A stretch of DNA of 64,000 bases, from positions 2,046,001 through 2,110,000 of the forward strand of contig NZ_CP143867.1 in NCBI RefSeq assembly GCF_036416795.1, written 5' to 3'. Made by a program: the position numbers and the translations under genes. Positions 35,501 to 42,642 of the stretch are shown one piece after another. This DNA is from Bacteroides sp. MSB163. GTDB lineage: Bacteria > Bacteroidota > Bacteroidia > Bacteroidales > Bacteroidaceae. Positions within the stretch are counted from its first letter, which is position 1. The number at the start of each line of letters is the position of its first letter. The notes beneath the pieces were generated by a model. The model did not search any database, was not told where the DNA came from, and was given only the letters and a program-made list of their open reading frames with translations.

Positions 35501-35638
35501 GATCTGTTCCTGAGTATGGGCAGTATACACTTTCGATGGATAGTCTGTGTCGAACCAGTACTCATATCCTACCAGATTTTGTCCTTTTATCAATGTCGAC
35601 AAAAGGAGAAAGGATAGTATATAAGTTATTCTTTTCAT
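32510..35638 (-). CDS. Secreted repeat/LRR surface protein with C-terminal sorting-like tail
   Basis: 1042 residues. Signal peptide MKRITYILSFLLLSTLIKG. Residues about 20-375 are five or six copies of a 72-residue module (SSYEYWIDKD...LDLDV...GVHYLNFRAKDKLGNWS..LTQYFYRT), an Ig/FN3-like beta unit. A region with LNLTGYLNGTDIKFIRSLTNLQRLDISGARI and a BspA-like LRR (GLTEMEIPASVKSVGKAVFNGC) spans about 595-715. The end (IEIYVRYGVLYIKSDRERTLSIYDTAGHMVRQ...GLEKGIYLLARKK) resembles type IX sorting/CTD domains. Last gene of the operon, 5 bp after the beta-helix gene. Binding target unknown. Confidence 0.85.
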   Translation of the reverse strand: MKRITYILSFLLLSTLIKGQNLVGYEYWFDTDYPSKVYTAHTQEQISFEADVSTFSQGLHYITFRAKDSEGKWSPPLTQYFYRTSTDNGADNALSSYEYWIDKDVTNKKTTESTNGTIILDLDVTTLTQGVHYLNFRAKDKLGNRSNLLTQYFYRTSTDNGADNALSSYEYWIDKDITNKKTTESTNGTIILDLDVTTLTQGVHYLNFRAKDKLGNRSNLLTQYFYRTSTDNGADNALSSYEYWIDKDVTNKKSVESSNGMIALDLDVSDLSQGVHYLNFRAKDKLGNWSNLLTQYFYRTSTDNGADNALNSYEYWIDKDIENKKTTESTNGTIMLDLDVATLERGVHYLNFRAKDKLGNWSSLLTQYFVCPSENITKGKISNYAYWLNDDLNTLQTGNFTPTEVLQWDGFLLDIPEAIIPKTMPESIQLTSTSKESGTATFAWASDVQLNLQFKDEAERWSVASIDTFAHTSKQTIEAKLLTLNKGSNFQKPVSRTLEAISIDINKEDSVYWKADQPCILSIFNPKNELVYTLSGSDILTGKKVKTEEKGTYYALLHDATHDETYNKDAITIVCIGQNTSDTIHVEPAGTLPELVGDKEAIVNLTLTGYLNGTDIKFIRSLTNLQRLDISGARIVEGGDKYYENYLTADDVTGDYMFYNLPNLTRLVLSNHTTEIAPAALNSCTGLTEMEIPASVKSVGKAVFNGCNQLLLIDWNAQATITAESFDTPAKMGNLLIFAPEGAECTYEGNVVIGGIAEKITLTHGKGFRVPQPFKVKDITYKRNFSMYSGNKTDAAGWEAIALPFDVQTFSNEKKGELAPFNSGKEGVKPFWLAEMTIDGFQHTTAMKANTPYIISMPNSDSYEDEFNISGEVLFHAEDTEGVEIKATSNKELVRIEGSNRIMVPVYETVFKHDTVYAINTATYENIAPGSAFVRNLRNVQAFEAYLISKEAIVNAPKLYSIGGIGGEITGIEALPSDAWNGIEIYVRYGVLYIKSDRERTLSIYDTAGHMVRQVEVQEGTTAVTGLEKGIYLLARKKILVQ
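34503..35582 (-). repeat. Tandem 216-bp repeats inside the surface-protein gene
   Basis: The marker TCTGCTCCGTT recurs at 34719, 34935, 35151 and 35367, exactly 216 bp apart, encoding 72-residue modules. The copies at 34935-35150 and 35151-35366 are nearly identical at the DNA level; the outer copies are more diverged, consistent with unequal exchange within the array. Confidence 0.9.
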
Positions 35639-35643
35639 GTCTT

Positions 35644-36702
35644 TTATAGTGTATTATCTCCTACTTTTACAGTAATGCTGACTTTCAGCTTCCCATTTTC
35701 TGTTTTAGGGGCGATGTTTTTTGATACAATGGTGGGGATGGTGAGGATGGTGTTGAAAGGGCTGCTACCACCATGTATTCCGACTTGAGTGCCGTCTGTG
35801 CCGATGTATTGGGTTTCCCAGCCATCAAGGAGAGGATATCTATGCCCTTCATAATAGTCATTAAAAGGTGTATTGCCAAAACCTATACGGTAATTAGAAC
35901 TTTGTACAATAACGCCGTTGAGGGCATTTTCATAATTATATAGATTGTTGTATGCATTACATTCTGATTTGAGTGATGATCCGGCACCATAACTTTGTTC
36001 AAAGCCATTATACGTATATACATAATATATAACATTATTCCTAAATGTTCCAATCAAGTTATTCGTAGGATAAATGAGGACATTATTCTGCAACAATATT
36101 GAAGATGTAGTTGTATTGCTCCCTAAGTAATTAATGATACTATTACTAACCACCATATTCTGTGAATCTCCCGGTTCCAACCAATTAGCAACTCGGCAAT
36201 GAATAATAGACACCCCATCAGACGTTGTCATATTCTTATTTTCCGCATCCCAAAAGGTTAGATTCTGAAATCTGCATTTCACGAATGATGCCGTAGACAA
36301 ATGCTTGGTTATTCTGACACGGTCTGCAGAATAAATTCCTTCTATATATAACCCTTTAGCCGGTGCGTCATTTACAGTTTCAAGTGCTATTGCAAAATCT
36401 CCCGCTATTCGGGTGGGAAATGCCATATTCCCTTCTTTTTGCGATGTAGTATCTGCTCTCATCTCATATCCATTACCATAGATAGACACTGCCTTTGTGA
36501 TGTCTATAGCATTATATGTGCCTGCTCCCAATGTAATGGTGTTTCCATTCTCTGCTGCTTCCATTGCTTCTTTAAAAGCATCCGAGCCATAGAAATACTG
36601 TGTAGTTTCTCCTTTTTGCAATGTTGCCAAAAGGACATCCTGCGCTTTTGCACTGCCTATCGCAACACAAACCATAACTAACGAAAATAATACCTTCTTC
36701 AT
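35644..36702 (-). CDS. Secreted parallel beta-helix protein
   Basis: 352 residues. Signal peptide MKKVLFSLVMVCVAIGSAKA. Then DAFKEAMEAAENGNTITLGAGTYNAIDITKAVSIYGNG, the usual start of pectate-lyase-like or DUF1565-type right-handed beta-helices, followed by short repeating strands (GLYIEGIYSADRVRI, ASFVKCRFQNLTF, VSIIHCRVANWL, MVVSNSIINYLG, SSILLQNNVLIYP, IGTFRNNVIYYVY). No catalytic residues recognised. It probably sits on or outside the outer membrane with the other products of this operon. 27 bp after the lipoprotein gene. Confidence 0.8.
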   Translation of the reverse strand: MKKVLFSLVMVCVAIGSAKAQDVLLATLQKGETTQYFYGSDAFKEAMEAAENGNTITLGAGTYNAIDITKAVSIYGNGYEMRADTTSQKEGNMAFPTRIAGDFAIALETVNDAPAKGLYIEGIYSADRVRITKHLSTASFVKCRFQNLTFWDAENKNMTTSDGVSIIHCRVANWLEPGDSQNMVVSNSIINYLGSNTTTSSILLQNNVLIYPTNNLIGTFRNNVIYYVYTYNGFEQSYGAGSSLKSECNAYNNLYNYENALNGVIVQSSNYRIGFGNTPFNDYYEGHRYPLLDGWETQYIGTDGTQVGIHGGSSPFNTILTIPTIVSKNIAPKTENGKLKVSITVKVGDNTL

Positions 36703-36729
36703 AATCTTAAATCTTTAGTAGTTAATATT

Positions 36730-38394
36730 TTATTTCTTTTTTATCGTTCTTGTTCCCGGGAATGCCGGATCATCAATGCTCGGGTCTGTTTTTTTAGTTT
36801 TTGCCGTTGTGGTACCGCTGTAAGCATATCCGTTTTTGTTATGAGCATACGCCCGAATATAATAGGTTGTATATCCGATAAGTCCTGTCATTGTCGCTGA
36901 CATTTCTCCTGTGGTACCGTCTATCTTGATTATTCCTTCATTTTCTTCTATAGTCGGCGTTCCTGTATGGCTATAGACGAATCCCCGTTCATCAATCTTC
37001 GCTCCTCCGTCACTCGAAATCGTTGCGGATGCGTCGAGGGTAGATGGGGTAGGATTGCTTGCGGAGATATTTTCTATTGTAGCAATGGTGGAACTCCCCG
37101 TCTTTATTTTAATGAATGCACTACTGTATCCCACTCCTTTCGGGTTGATGGCATAAGCCCGTACATAATATTCCGTATTATACTTCAGTCCGGTCAATAC
37201 AGCTTCAAAATCATTTCCGGTAGAGGACGAGGCGACAAAGTCATTATCCAGGGTCGGTTCGGAATTGCTTGTACTCCAGCAGAACCCTTTTTCGGTGATG
37301 GTAAGTCCACCGTTGTCTGTGACGGATGCTTTTATGATTGCATTATCATCGTTTACCTGTACTTCCTGAAGATTGCCGAGTGTCGGCTTAAAAGTTTGTT
37401 GCGTCTTCACCGTAATACTGGTGCTATAGAACACACCGTCGCGGGTACGTGCGTAAGCACTAATATAATAAGTTGCCCCTTCTTCAAGTCCTGTTATTGT
37501 GAAGTCTACGGCGTTTCCTTCTGACTCATCTTTTGCTGATGTGTCATTAATTGTCGGTGAAGTTACCGTTTTGCTAAAGCAAGCCCCTTTTTCGATTATA
37601 CTGAAATCGGCAGCTGCTGTAATGATAGATTTAATATGTACGGATGACACATCCAGGTCACTATAATCCGGTACTGATAGGGAAACTGTTTGTTTGACGG
37701 GAGTAGTACACTCTATGGTATTGCTGTAGCCGATTCCCTTTTCATTGAGAGCATACGCCCGGATGTAATATCTTTGTTCCGGTTTTAATCCTTCGATGAG
37801 AGCGCTGAAAGTATCTGTCGTCTCTTTAACTTCTATTTTGTTCCCATTCACGGAAGGTTCGGCGGTTTCCACACTCCAACAGAATCCCCGTCCGAGGATG
37901 TCGAATCCCCGTTTGTCCGTGATGGTTGCCGATACTTTCATGCTGCTGGCGGTCAGGTCTTTGTCCGCAATGCTGCCCATATTCAGGCGCGGGGTCTTTT
38001 CGGTGATACTGAATGATACGATTTCTCCCCGCTTTATGCTGTATCCGCTGGAAACGTAAATACAGAAATAGTAGGTTCCCGGTGACATCTCTTTTAAGTC
38101 GCAGAGGTATTTGTTGCCTGTATTTGAGGAAGCGGTTTCCTTTATGGCCTTTTCGCTTCCGGAAGTGATGATTTCCTCCGAAGTGGCGATTAGAAATCCG
38201 ATTTCATTTTGAATCGTGCTTTGAGGATTGGTTGCCACTTCTCCTGAAAGAGTTATGTCTATGCCCGGTTTATCGAGGTCTTCTGCACTTCCGGTCGTCA
38301 CGGTGGGTGCAAAACTTGTAGGTTCGGTGTCCTTTTCACATCCTGTCACCCATAGCAACAGGCTGCACCAAATGATATATTGTAGTCTTTTCAT
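36730..38394 (-). CDS. FN3-like repeat lipoprotein
   Basis: 554 residues. N-terminus MKRLQYIIWCSLLLWVTGC ends in a lipobox (TGC, Cys 19), so it is lipid-anchored. The body is about five repeats of roughly 90-95 residues, each with the pattern KIDERGFVYS / ITEKGFCWS...EPT...GLKPEQRYYIRAYALNEKGIGYS, a Bacteroidetes fibronectin type III-like module. No enzymatic motif. Second gene of the operon (27 bp after the PEGA gene); likely a surface spacer or binding protein. Confidence 0.85.
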   Translation of the reverse strand: MKRLQYIIWCSLLLWVTGCEKDTEPTSFAPTVTTGSAEDLDKPGIDITLSGEVATNPQSTIQNEIGFLIATSEEIITSGSEKAIKETASSNTGNKYLCDLKEMSPGTYYFCIYVSSGYSIKRGEIVSFSITEKTPRLNMGSIADKDLTASSMKVSATITDKRGFDILGRGFCWSVETAEPSVNGNKIEVKETTDTFSALIEGLKPEQRYYIRAYALNEKGIGYSNTIECTTPVKQTVSLSVPDYSDLDVSSVHIKSIITAAADFSIIEKGACFSKTVTSPTINDTSAKDESEGNAVDFTITGLEEGATYYISAYARTRDGVFYSTSITVKTQQTFKPTLGNLQEVQVNDDNAIIKASVTDNGGLTITEKGFCWSTSNSEPTLDNDFVASSSTGNDFEAVLTGLKYNTEYYVRAYAINPKGVGYSSAFIKIKTGSSTIATIENISASNPTPSTLDASATISSDGGAKIDERGFVYSHTGTPTIEENEGIIKIDGTTGEMSATMTGLIGYTTYYIRAYAHNKNGYAYSGTTTAKTKKTDPSIDDPAFPGTRTIKKK

Positions 38395-38421
38395 TGTTCA
38401 AATAAGGATTAAGATTAAGAA

Positions 38422-39771
38422 TCAGAAAAAGAAGCCTATTCCTGCACTGAGTTCATGATATTTGAAGTTGACGGTTTGGAAGCCGACGGATATGGCGAAC
38501 TGTCCTAAACGGCCGATGGCTCCTACTTCGGCGGCTACACCAGTGGCAGAGTGGTCAGTGTTTTTCACCAGTTCGCCGTCTATCGTTTCCCATGCCAGCA
38601 CCCGGTTGCCGTATCCGGCACCAATGTAGGCATACAATGGCTTGACAATTTTTCGTAAATATCCTGCTGTGATGGACATGCGTGCTTTGGTTGTGGCACC
38701 TTCTTTATAATAAGGAGTACCTGCGCCATTGCTCAATGCTCCTGTGTCATCGCATTCCAGATCGGTGGAAGCTGAGCCAAAGTCGCTGCGGAAACGAATG
38801 TATGCCCCGTTGTTGCTGATTATGCCGACCATCGCCCCGTAAGAAGTTTGTGAAGGGTGATAGCCCACTTCCGCCATTACCAGTGTGCGGCGCGGTTCTT
38901 TGGGCTTGATGGTCGATTTCATCTTGAAAGTGAGGCTGCTTGTCTGCCCGGCTTTAATCGTTACGGTACTATCCATTGGGAAGAAGAACTCTTTTTCTAT
39001 ACGTACCCGATAGTCTTTCAGGGGTAAGCGGTCACTTTTATAAGGAGTTTGCCCCGCCAATTCGTTGTCTATATAAACTTTGGCATCCTGTTCGGGCAGG
39101 GAGAAGATTTCCAGATATCCGAATCTTGGTTTCAGCGTTACGCTCATGATTTTCTGTTCGCTGCCCAGGTCGATGATTCCGGCTTCAGGAGCATACATAG
39201 GAGCTTCTACGCGATAGGTATGGGTACCTTTTTTCATGGTGGCGGTGAACAGTCCGTTTTCGGTAGGCACTTTATCGTCATCAATGTAGATGTCGGCTGT
39301 TGCCGGGTCGGGGCGCATGACGATGAGTTGGGTATTGCTATCCACGGGTGTTTGCTGTGTTCCGTCTCCTACTTGTATTTCCATTTCGTAGACAGTAGCT
39401 TTCTCTATAATGTCGGGATAGAAGTAGTTGCGGAGTACACCGAACTTATCGTGCATGATTGAGATACGCCGTGCTCCACGGGGGATGTACAGCCAGATTT
39501 CTCCGGGTTTGTTTTCGCGGGTAACGATGCCGAGTGCGTCCGGTTCGAACATCAGGTCTTTTTCAGTAGTGACGATGCGGATGAGGGCGCATACTTCTCC
39601 GTTCTGATCCCGTTGCGGAGCGGTGATCCGGGCGGTGACATCGGTTTCCATCCGGTTGAATGCAGTTACCTGGATTTTGTTTTGCGCTTCCGTTGTAAGA
39701 GCTGTGAAGCACAAGCACATAGCCCAAAATAATTTTGTCGGCAACCACTTTGTCGGCTTGCTGTTTGTCAT
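38422..39771 (-). CDS. PEGA-domain outer-membrane/envelope protein
   Basis: 449 residues. N-terminal hydrophobic signal (about 14-29, cleavage after TEA). Middle part contains two PEGA-like units: LIVMRPDPATADIYIDDDKV...KKGTHTYRVEAPMY and GYLEIFSLPEQDAKVYIDNELAGQTPYKSDRLPLKDYRVRIEKEFF. The C-terminal about 150 residues look like a small beta-barrel (LVMAEVGYHPSQTSYGAMVG, KARMSITAGYLRKIVKPLYAYIGAGYG, FAISVGFQTVNFKYHELSAGIGFFF, ending in Phe). Such proteins are widespread in Bacteroides with no defined function. First gene of the operon, preceded by the structured leader. Confidence 0.82.
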   Translation of the reverse strand: MTNSKPTKWLPTKLFWAMCLCFTALTTEAQNKIQVTAFNRMETDVTARITAPQRDQNGEVCALIRIVTTEKDLMFEPDALGIVTRENKPGEIWLYIPRGARRISIMHDKFGVLRNYFYPDIIEKATVYEMEIQVGDGTQQTPVDSNTQLIVMRPDPATADIYIDDDKVPTENGLFTATMKKGTHTYRVEAPMYAPEAGIIDLGSEQKIMSVTLKPRFGYLEIFSLPEQDAKVYIDNELAGQTPYKSDRLPLKDYRVRIEKEFFFPMDSTVTIKAGQTSSLTFKMKSTIKPKEPRRTLVMAEVGYHPSQTSYGAMVGIISNNGAYIRFRSDFGSASTDLECDDTGALSNGAGTPYYKEGATTKARMSITAGYLRKIVKPLYAYIGAGYGNRVLAWETIDGELVKNTDHSATGVAAEVGAIGRLGQFAISVGFQTVNFKYHELSAGIGFFF

Positions 39772-39825
39772 AGCGTGTTTTTCTATTTCTTCCGTCTATC
39801 CTCTTCGGCGGAGGTTACTATATAA

Positions 39826-40013
39826 AAAAGCGTGAGGACCGTTTCTGTTCATCTACCCTTAAGGTTCTGGAATACCTTGCCCCAGATGAACAACAGCCCT
39901 CACGCCTATGTTATATATAACGTAGACGTGAAGAAACTGTTGCTATTGTTCCGGGGTTGAATTTTCCAGATTCTAAGGGTGGAACAATAACTTTCGCTTC
40001 TTGCGTTTTTAAA
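39826..40013 (-). promoter_or_regulatory. Structured leader: inverted pair of hairpin elements with T-tailed stem
   Basis: Two homologous ~85-bp arms in inverted orientation meet at a GTTATATATAAC palindrome near 39916. Each arm folds alone: outer stem (GCGTGAGG/CCTCACGC in the left arm), inner stem (GTTCATCT/AGATGAAC left; ATTGTTCC/GGAACAAT right) and a core of form ACCC..TTA-stem-TCTGGAA-stem-..CCCC. The stem sequences differ between arms but keep pairing. On the minus strand the left-arm stem is followed by six T, like an intrinsic terminator just before the PEGA operon; on the plus strand the right arm ends in five T. Could be an attenuator, a small RNA or a MITE-like element. Confidence 0.6.
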
Positions 40014-40068
40014 CTCACATTTTATAGTCTTATGCGTTACCTATCTCTATAAGCAGCAAGACTTGGTA

Positions 40069-40076
40069 CAAATGTA
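40069..40076 (-). promoter_or_regulatory. Likely promoter of the PEGA operon or leader RNA
   Basis: Minus-strand TACATTTG, perfect TAnnTTTG. The -33 region is only a weak match. It would give a leader of about 290 nt containing the inverted hairpin pair. Confidence 0.45.
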
Positions 40077-40381
40077 GGATAATTTTTCTTAATAAAGAAT
40101 TTCCTTGGATAAATTTTTTATTATAAATAGTGGAATACCGGTTAATGTCTGCGTTGCTTTTTCTGCATAATCTGTTATTTTGACCACTTAGTATAGATAT
40201 AATGCTGTTTATCTATGAAAGTTTGGATATGGCGACTATCCGTCCCCTTTGAACTTGAACTTTGGTTTGTCCTTTCTATAAATCTACTTTTCTTCTTACA
40301 GTTCTTTCAGCTTTTCTCGAATCGCCCCATTTGCCGGCTTTACGGCTGAAACTTCCGGTGTATGAGCTGAATCATCCAAAA

Positions 40382-40428
40382 ATCACTCAGTGATGCCATA
40401 CTTTATCAATCTGACAGATTGACAAAGT
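40382..40428. promoter_or_regulatory. Two adjacent perfect or near-perfect palindromes
   Basis: ATCACTCAGTGAT (40382-40394) is a perfect 13-bp dyad. Bases 40400-40428 form a 29-bp dyad with one mismatched pair, centred on CAATCTGACAGATTG. They lie just upstream of the small frame at 40439. No T run follows, so they look more like protein sites than terminators. Confidence 0.45.
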
Positions 40429-40438
40429 GATAATCCTG

Positions 40439-40552
40439 ATGCGCGAGAATGTTTTCTTTCAAGCCCTAACGGAGGGAAAGAAGAAAAAACGTAAGGATGA
40501 CGTTTGGCGGAAGTGCACAGTGAGTGCTGTTTGTGGGAAAAAGAAGGCATAG
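40439..40552 (+). CDS. Possible small basic protein (37 residues)
   Basis: ATG 40439 to TAG 40552. Sequence starts MRENVFFQALTEGKKKKRKD and ends CTVSAVCGKKKA; strongly basic with two Cys. No recognised family. It lies right after the palindrome pair. I keep it as a candidate because nothing else explains this stretch, but a frame this short can occur by chance. Confidence 0.25.
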   Translation: MRENVFFQALTEGKKKKRKDDVWRKCTVSAVCGKKKA

Positions 40553-40678
40553 TGTTCCTCTTGTGCCCTATTTTGTTTCAGATAATCTTCATGTGTGATG
40601 CGATTGTAGCAAAATGTAATATACTGAATGGTTCGGCCTTGTATTCAAATAGAACAGGATAAACCGGTTTTGGAGGAA

Positions 40679-40872
40679 GGCTACACCCTTTTTCCCGGAT
40701 GGTGTCACCCTTTTAACAAGATGGCTACACCTTTTGACCCAAAGGGTGTAGCCATCCTGTAAATTACATCATTCGTTTTACCCAATTACATCATTCGTTT
40801 TACCCAATTACATCATTCGTTTTACCCAATTACATCATTCATTTTACCCAATTACATGGTTAGTTTGAGGTA
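40679..40872. repeat. Two adjoining 22-bp tandem arrays (array 2)
   Basis: Block A: units at 40679, 40701, 40723 and 40745, each starting with a 9-bp word, GGCTACACC, GGTGTCACC, GGCTACACC and GGTGTAGCC. The fourth is the exact reverse complement of the first and third. Block B: units at 40763, 40785, 40807, 40829 and 40851, starting ATTACATCATTC and ending TTTTACCCA. The first three are identical, the fourth has one change, the fifth is diverged. Both blocks have an exact 22-bp period though their sequences are unrelated. Confidence 0.9.
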
Positions 40873-41136
40873 AACCGATGATTTATTTCAAGGAAAATGA
40901 GGATTCATTGTTCCGGAAGAGCATTTTTAATCCAAGTGTGTGTTAGCGGAATTCGTGTATTGGTATCTTTATGTTTGCAAAACAGGGGTATTGGTGTCTT
41001 TATCCTTAATTCTTATTCGTCGACTATGGACGTATCGTATATTTCTGAATGACACTTCGAAATTAGATTAAAGTGCATTTATGTAGTAAAGCTATAAATT
41101 TAAATAAAGGAGAGACTGAGGATTTTCTTGTAATGT

Positions 41137-41168
41137 TTTGTATTACCGCTTTTTATTGATTAGCTTTG
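41137..41168 (+). promoter_or_regulatory. Promoter of the DUF234 ATPase gene
   Basis: TTTG (41137-41140), 20 bp, TAGCTTTG (41161-41168): a full consensus match, with the start expected near 41175. Confidence 0.75.
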
Positions 41169-41196
41169 TAACCTCTGTAACGGTTACGGGGGTTAC
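41168..41196. promoter_or_regulatory. Operator-like nested dyad over the ATPase start site
   Basis: GTAACC at one end and GGTTAC at the other, with GTAACGGTTAC in the centre: a nested 29-bp dyad beginning at the last base of the -7 box and covering the transcription start. Placement fits a repressor site. Confidence 0.6.
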
Positions 41197-41205
41197 AAAA
41201 TTGAT

Positions 41206-42534
41206 ATGACTATGAGATTCTATGATCGTACGAATGAATTAGCTGAGTTACAGCGTATAAATAAACTGTCATTTAATGACCACTCCCGCTTGACGGTAGT
41301 GACCGGTAGGAGACGTATCGGTAAGACAAGCCTTATCATGCGGTCTGTAGAAGATTCACCTACCGTGTATTTATTTGTAGGTCGTAAGAATGAGGCGACT
41401 CTTTGCGCTGAGTTTATTCCTGTTATCGCTCAATCCCTGGAGACTTTTGTTCCTAATGAAATCCGCACTTTCCGGTCATTGTTTCAGTATTTGATGGAAT
41501 TGGCTGTGAATAGGGCATTTAATCTTGTTATTGATGAATTTCAGGAATTCTACAATATTAATGAATCAGTTTACAGTGATATGCAGAATCTTTGGGATCA
41601 ATATCGTAGGAAGTCCCGTATGAATCTGATTGTATCCGGTTCCATTTACTCTTTGATGCAAAAGATATTTCAGAATTCAAAAGAGCCGTTATTTGGCAGG
41701 GCTGATAACATCATCAAATTATCAGCTTTTAGCTTGACGACTTTGAAGGAAATCATTCACGATCACAGACCTGATTATTCTAATGATGATTTGCTTGCCC
41801 TTTACGCTTTTACAGGTGGGGTGCCAAAATATGTAGAGTTGTTCTGTGATAACGGAGCGTTGAGCGTAGACGAAATGATAAATTTCATGATTCGGGAAAA
41901 CTCTCCTTTTATCGATGAAGGAAAAAACCTGCTGGTAGAAGAATTTGGTAAGAACTACGCTACCTATTTTTCTATATTAAGCGCTATTTCGGGAGGCATT
42001 AATACACAACCTGAAATAGAGGCTGCATTGGGAAATAAGAGTATAGGAGGACAGATTAAACGACTGATTGAAGATTATAATATAATCGTACGGAAGCGTC
42101 CCATATTGGCAAAAGAAGGAAGTCAGACTGTTCGTTATGAAATACAGGATAATTTTATTCGTTTCTGGTTTAATTATTTTGACCGTCATCGCTCTTTGAT
42201 AGAAATTAAAAACTTTGTGGGACTACAGGCTATCATTAAAGCGGATTATCCTACCTATTCAGGTAAGATGTTAGAAGAATATTTCAAACAGAAATTTGCG
42301 GAAAGCTTTCAGTACAGAGCTATCGGTTCATGGTGGGATACCCGAAACGGGCAGGATGAAATTGATATTGTAGCTTTGAAATTAGAGAAAAAGCAGGCGG
42401 TAGTTGCAGAAGTGAAAAGGCAAAAGAAGAACTTCAAGCCGGAATTGTTAGCGGCGAAAGTAGAACATCTTAAGCGTAAACTGTTGCCTAAATATCAGAT
42501 AGAAATGGTTTGTCTATCATTAGAATCGATGTAG
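41206..42534 (+). CDS. AAA ATPase with DUF234 nuclease-like C-terminus
   Basis: 442 residues. Starts MTMRFYDRTNELAELQRI; P-loop VVTGRRRIGKTSLIMR near residues 29-44, Walker B NLVIDEFQEFYNI near 105, sensor region LIVSGSIYSLMQ. A winged-helix part follows (GGINTQPEIEAALGNKSIGGQIKRLIEDY), then DUF234: FWFNYFDRHRSLIE and GSWWDTRNGQDEIDIVALKLEKKQAVVAEVKRQKK, where the Asp and the Glu-x-Lys fit a PD-(D/E)xK nuclease-like site. Members of this archaeal-type ATPase family are common in Bacteroides and poorly understood. It stands alone behind a strong promoter and a dyad, suggesting autoregulation. Confidence 0.9.
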   Translation: MTMRFYDRTNELAELQRINKLSFNDHSRLTVVTGRRRIGKTSLIMRSVEDSPTVYLFVGRKNEATLCAEFIPVIAQSLETFVPNEIRTFRSLFQYLMELAVNRAFNLVIDEFQEFYNINESVYSDMQNLWDQYRRKSRMNLIVSGSIYSLMQKIFQNSKEPLFGRADNIIKLSAFSLTTLKEIIHDHRPDYSNDDLLALYAFTGGVPKYVELFCDNGALSVDEMINFMIRENSPFIDEGKNLLVEEFGKNYATYFSILSAISGGINTQPEIEAALGNKSIGGQIKRLIEDYNIIVRKRPILAKEGSQTVRYEIQDNFIRFWFNYFDRHRSLIEIKNFVGLQAIIKADYPTYSGKMLEEYFKQKFAESFQYRAIGSWWDTRNGQDEIDIVALKLEKKQAVVAEVKRQKKNFKPELLAAKVEHLKRKLLPKYQIEMVCLSLESM

Positions 42535-42574
42535 CATATGCTTGCCGGTTTATGACTTTTAAAGGTCGGCACAA

Positions 42575-42614
42575 AAAAGTCTCCCTTCGGATTAGGTGTC
42601 GGAGGGAGACTTTT
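42575..42614. terminator. Bidirectional terminator, ATPase / giant surface protein
   Basis: Perfect arms AAAAGTCTCCC (42575-42585) and GGGAGACTTTT (42604-42614), 18-nt loop, with six T on the minus strand and four on the plus strand. Separates convergent genes. Confidence 0.85.
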
Positions 42615-42642
42615 AAGAGAAGTGTAATAAAGAGAGGCAGGT

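Larger units (their letters stand above)
39772..41205. other. 1.4-kb region without recognised long genes
   Basis: Between the divergent PEGA operon and the ATPase gene. It holds the inverted structured leader pair (39826-40013), a promoter box (40069-40076), two palindromes (40382-40428), one small frame (40439-40552), the 22-bp arrays (40679-40872) and the ATPase promoter/operator (41137-41196). About 300 bp on either side of these show nothing I can name. Confidence 0.7.

Noticed and set aside
39826..40013. Insertion sequence
   Set aside because: The inverted arms resemble terminal repeats, but there is no transposase between them and no clear target-site duplication; the arms fold as individual hairpins with covarying stems.
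40763..40872. CRISPR-like array of short repeats
   Set aside because: Repeats are contiguous 22-mers with no variable spacers and no cas genes nearby, so they do not fit a CRISPR array.
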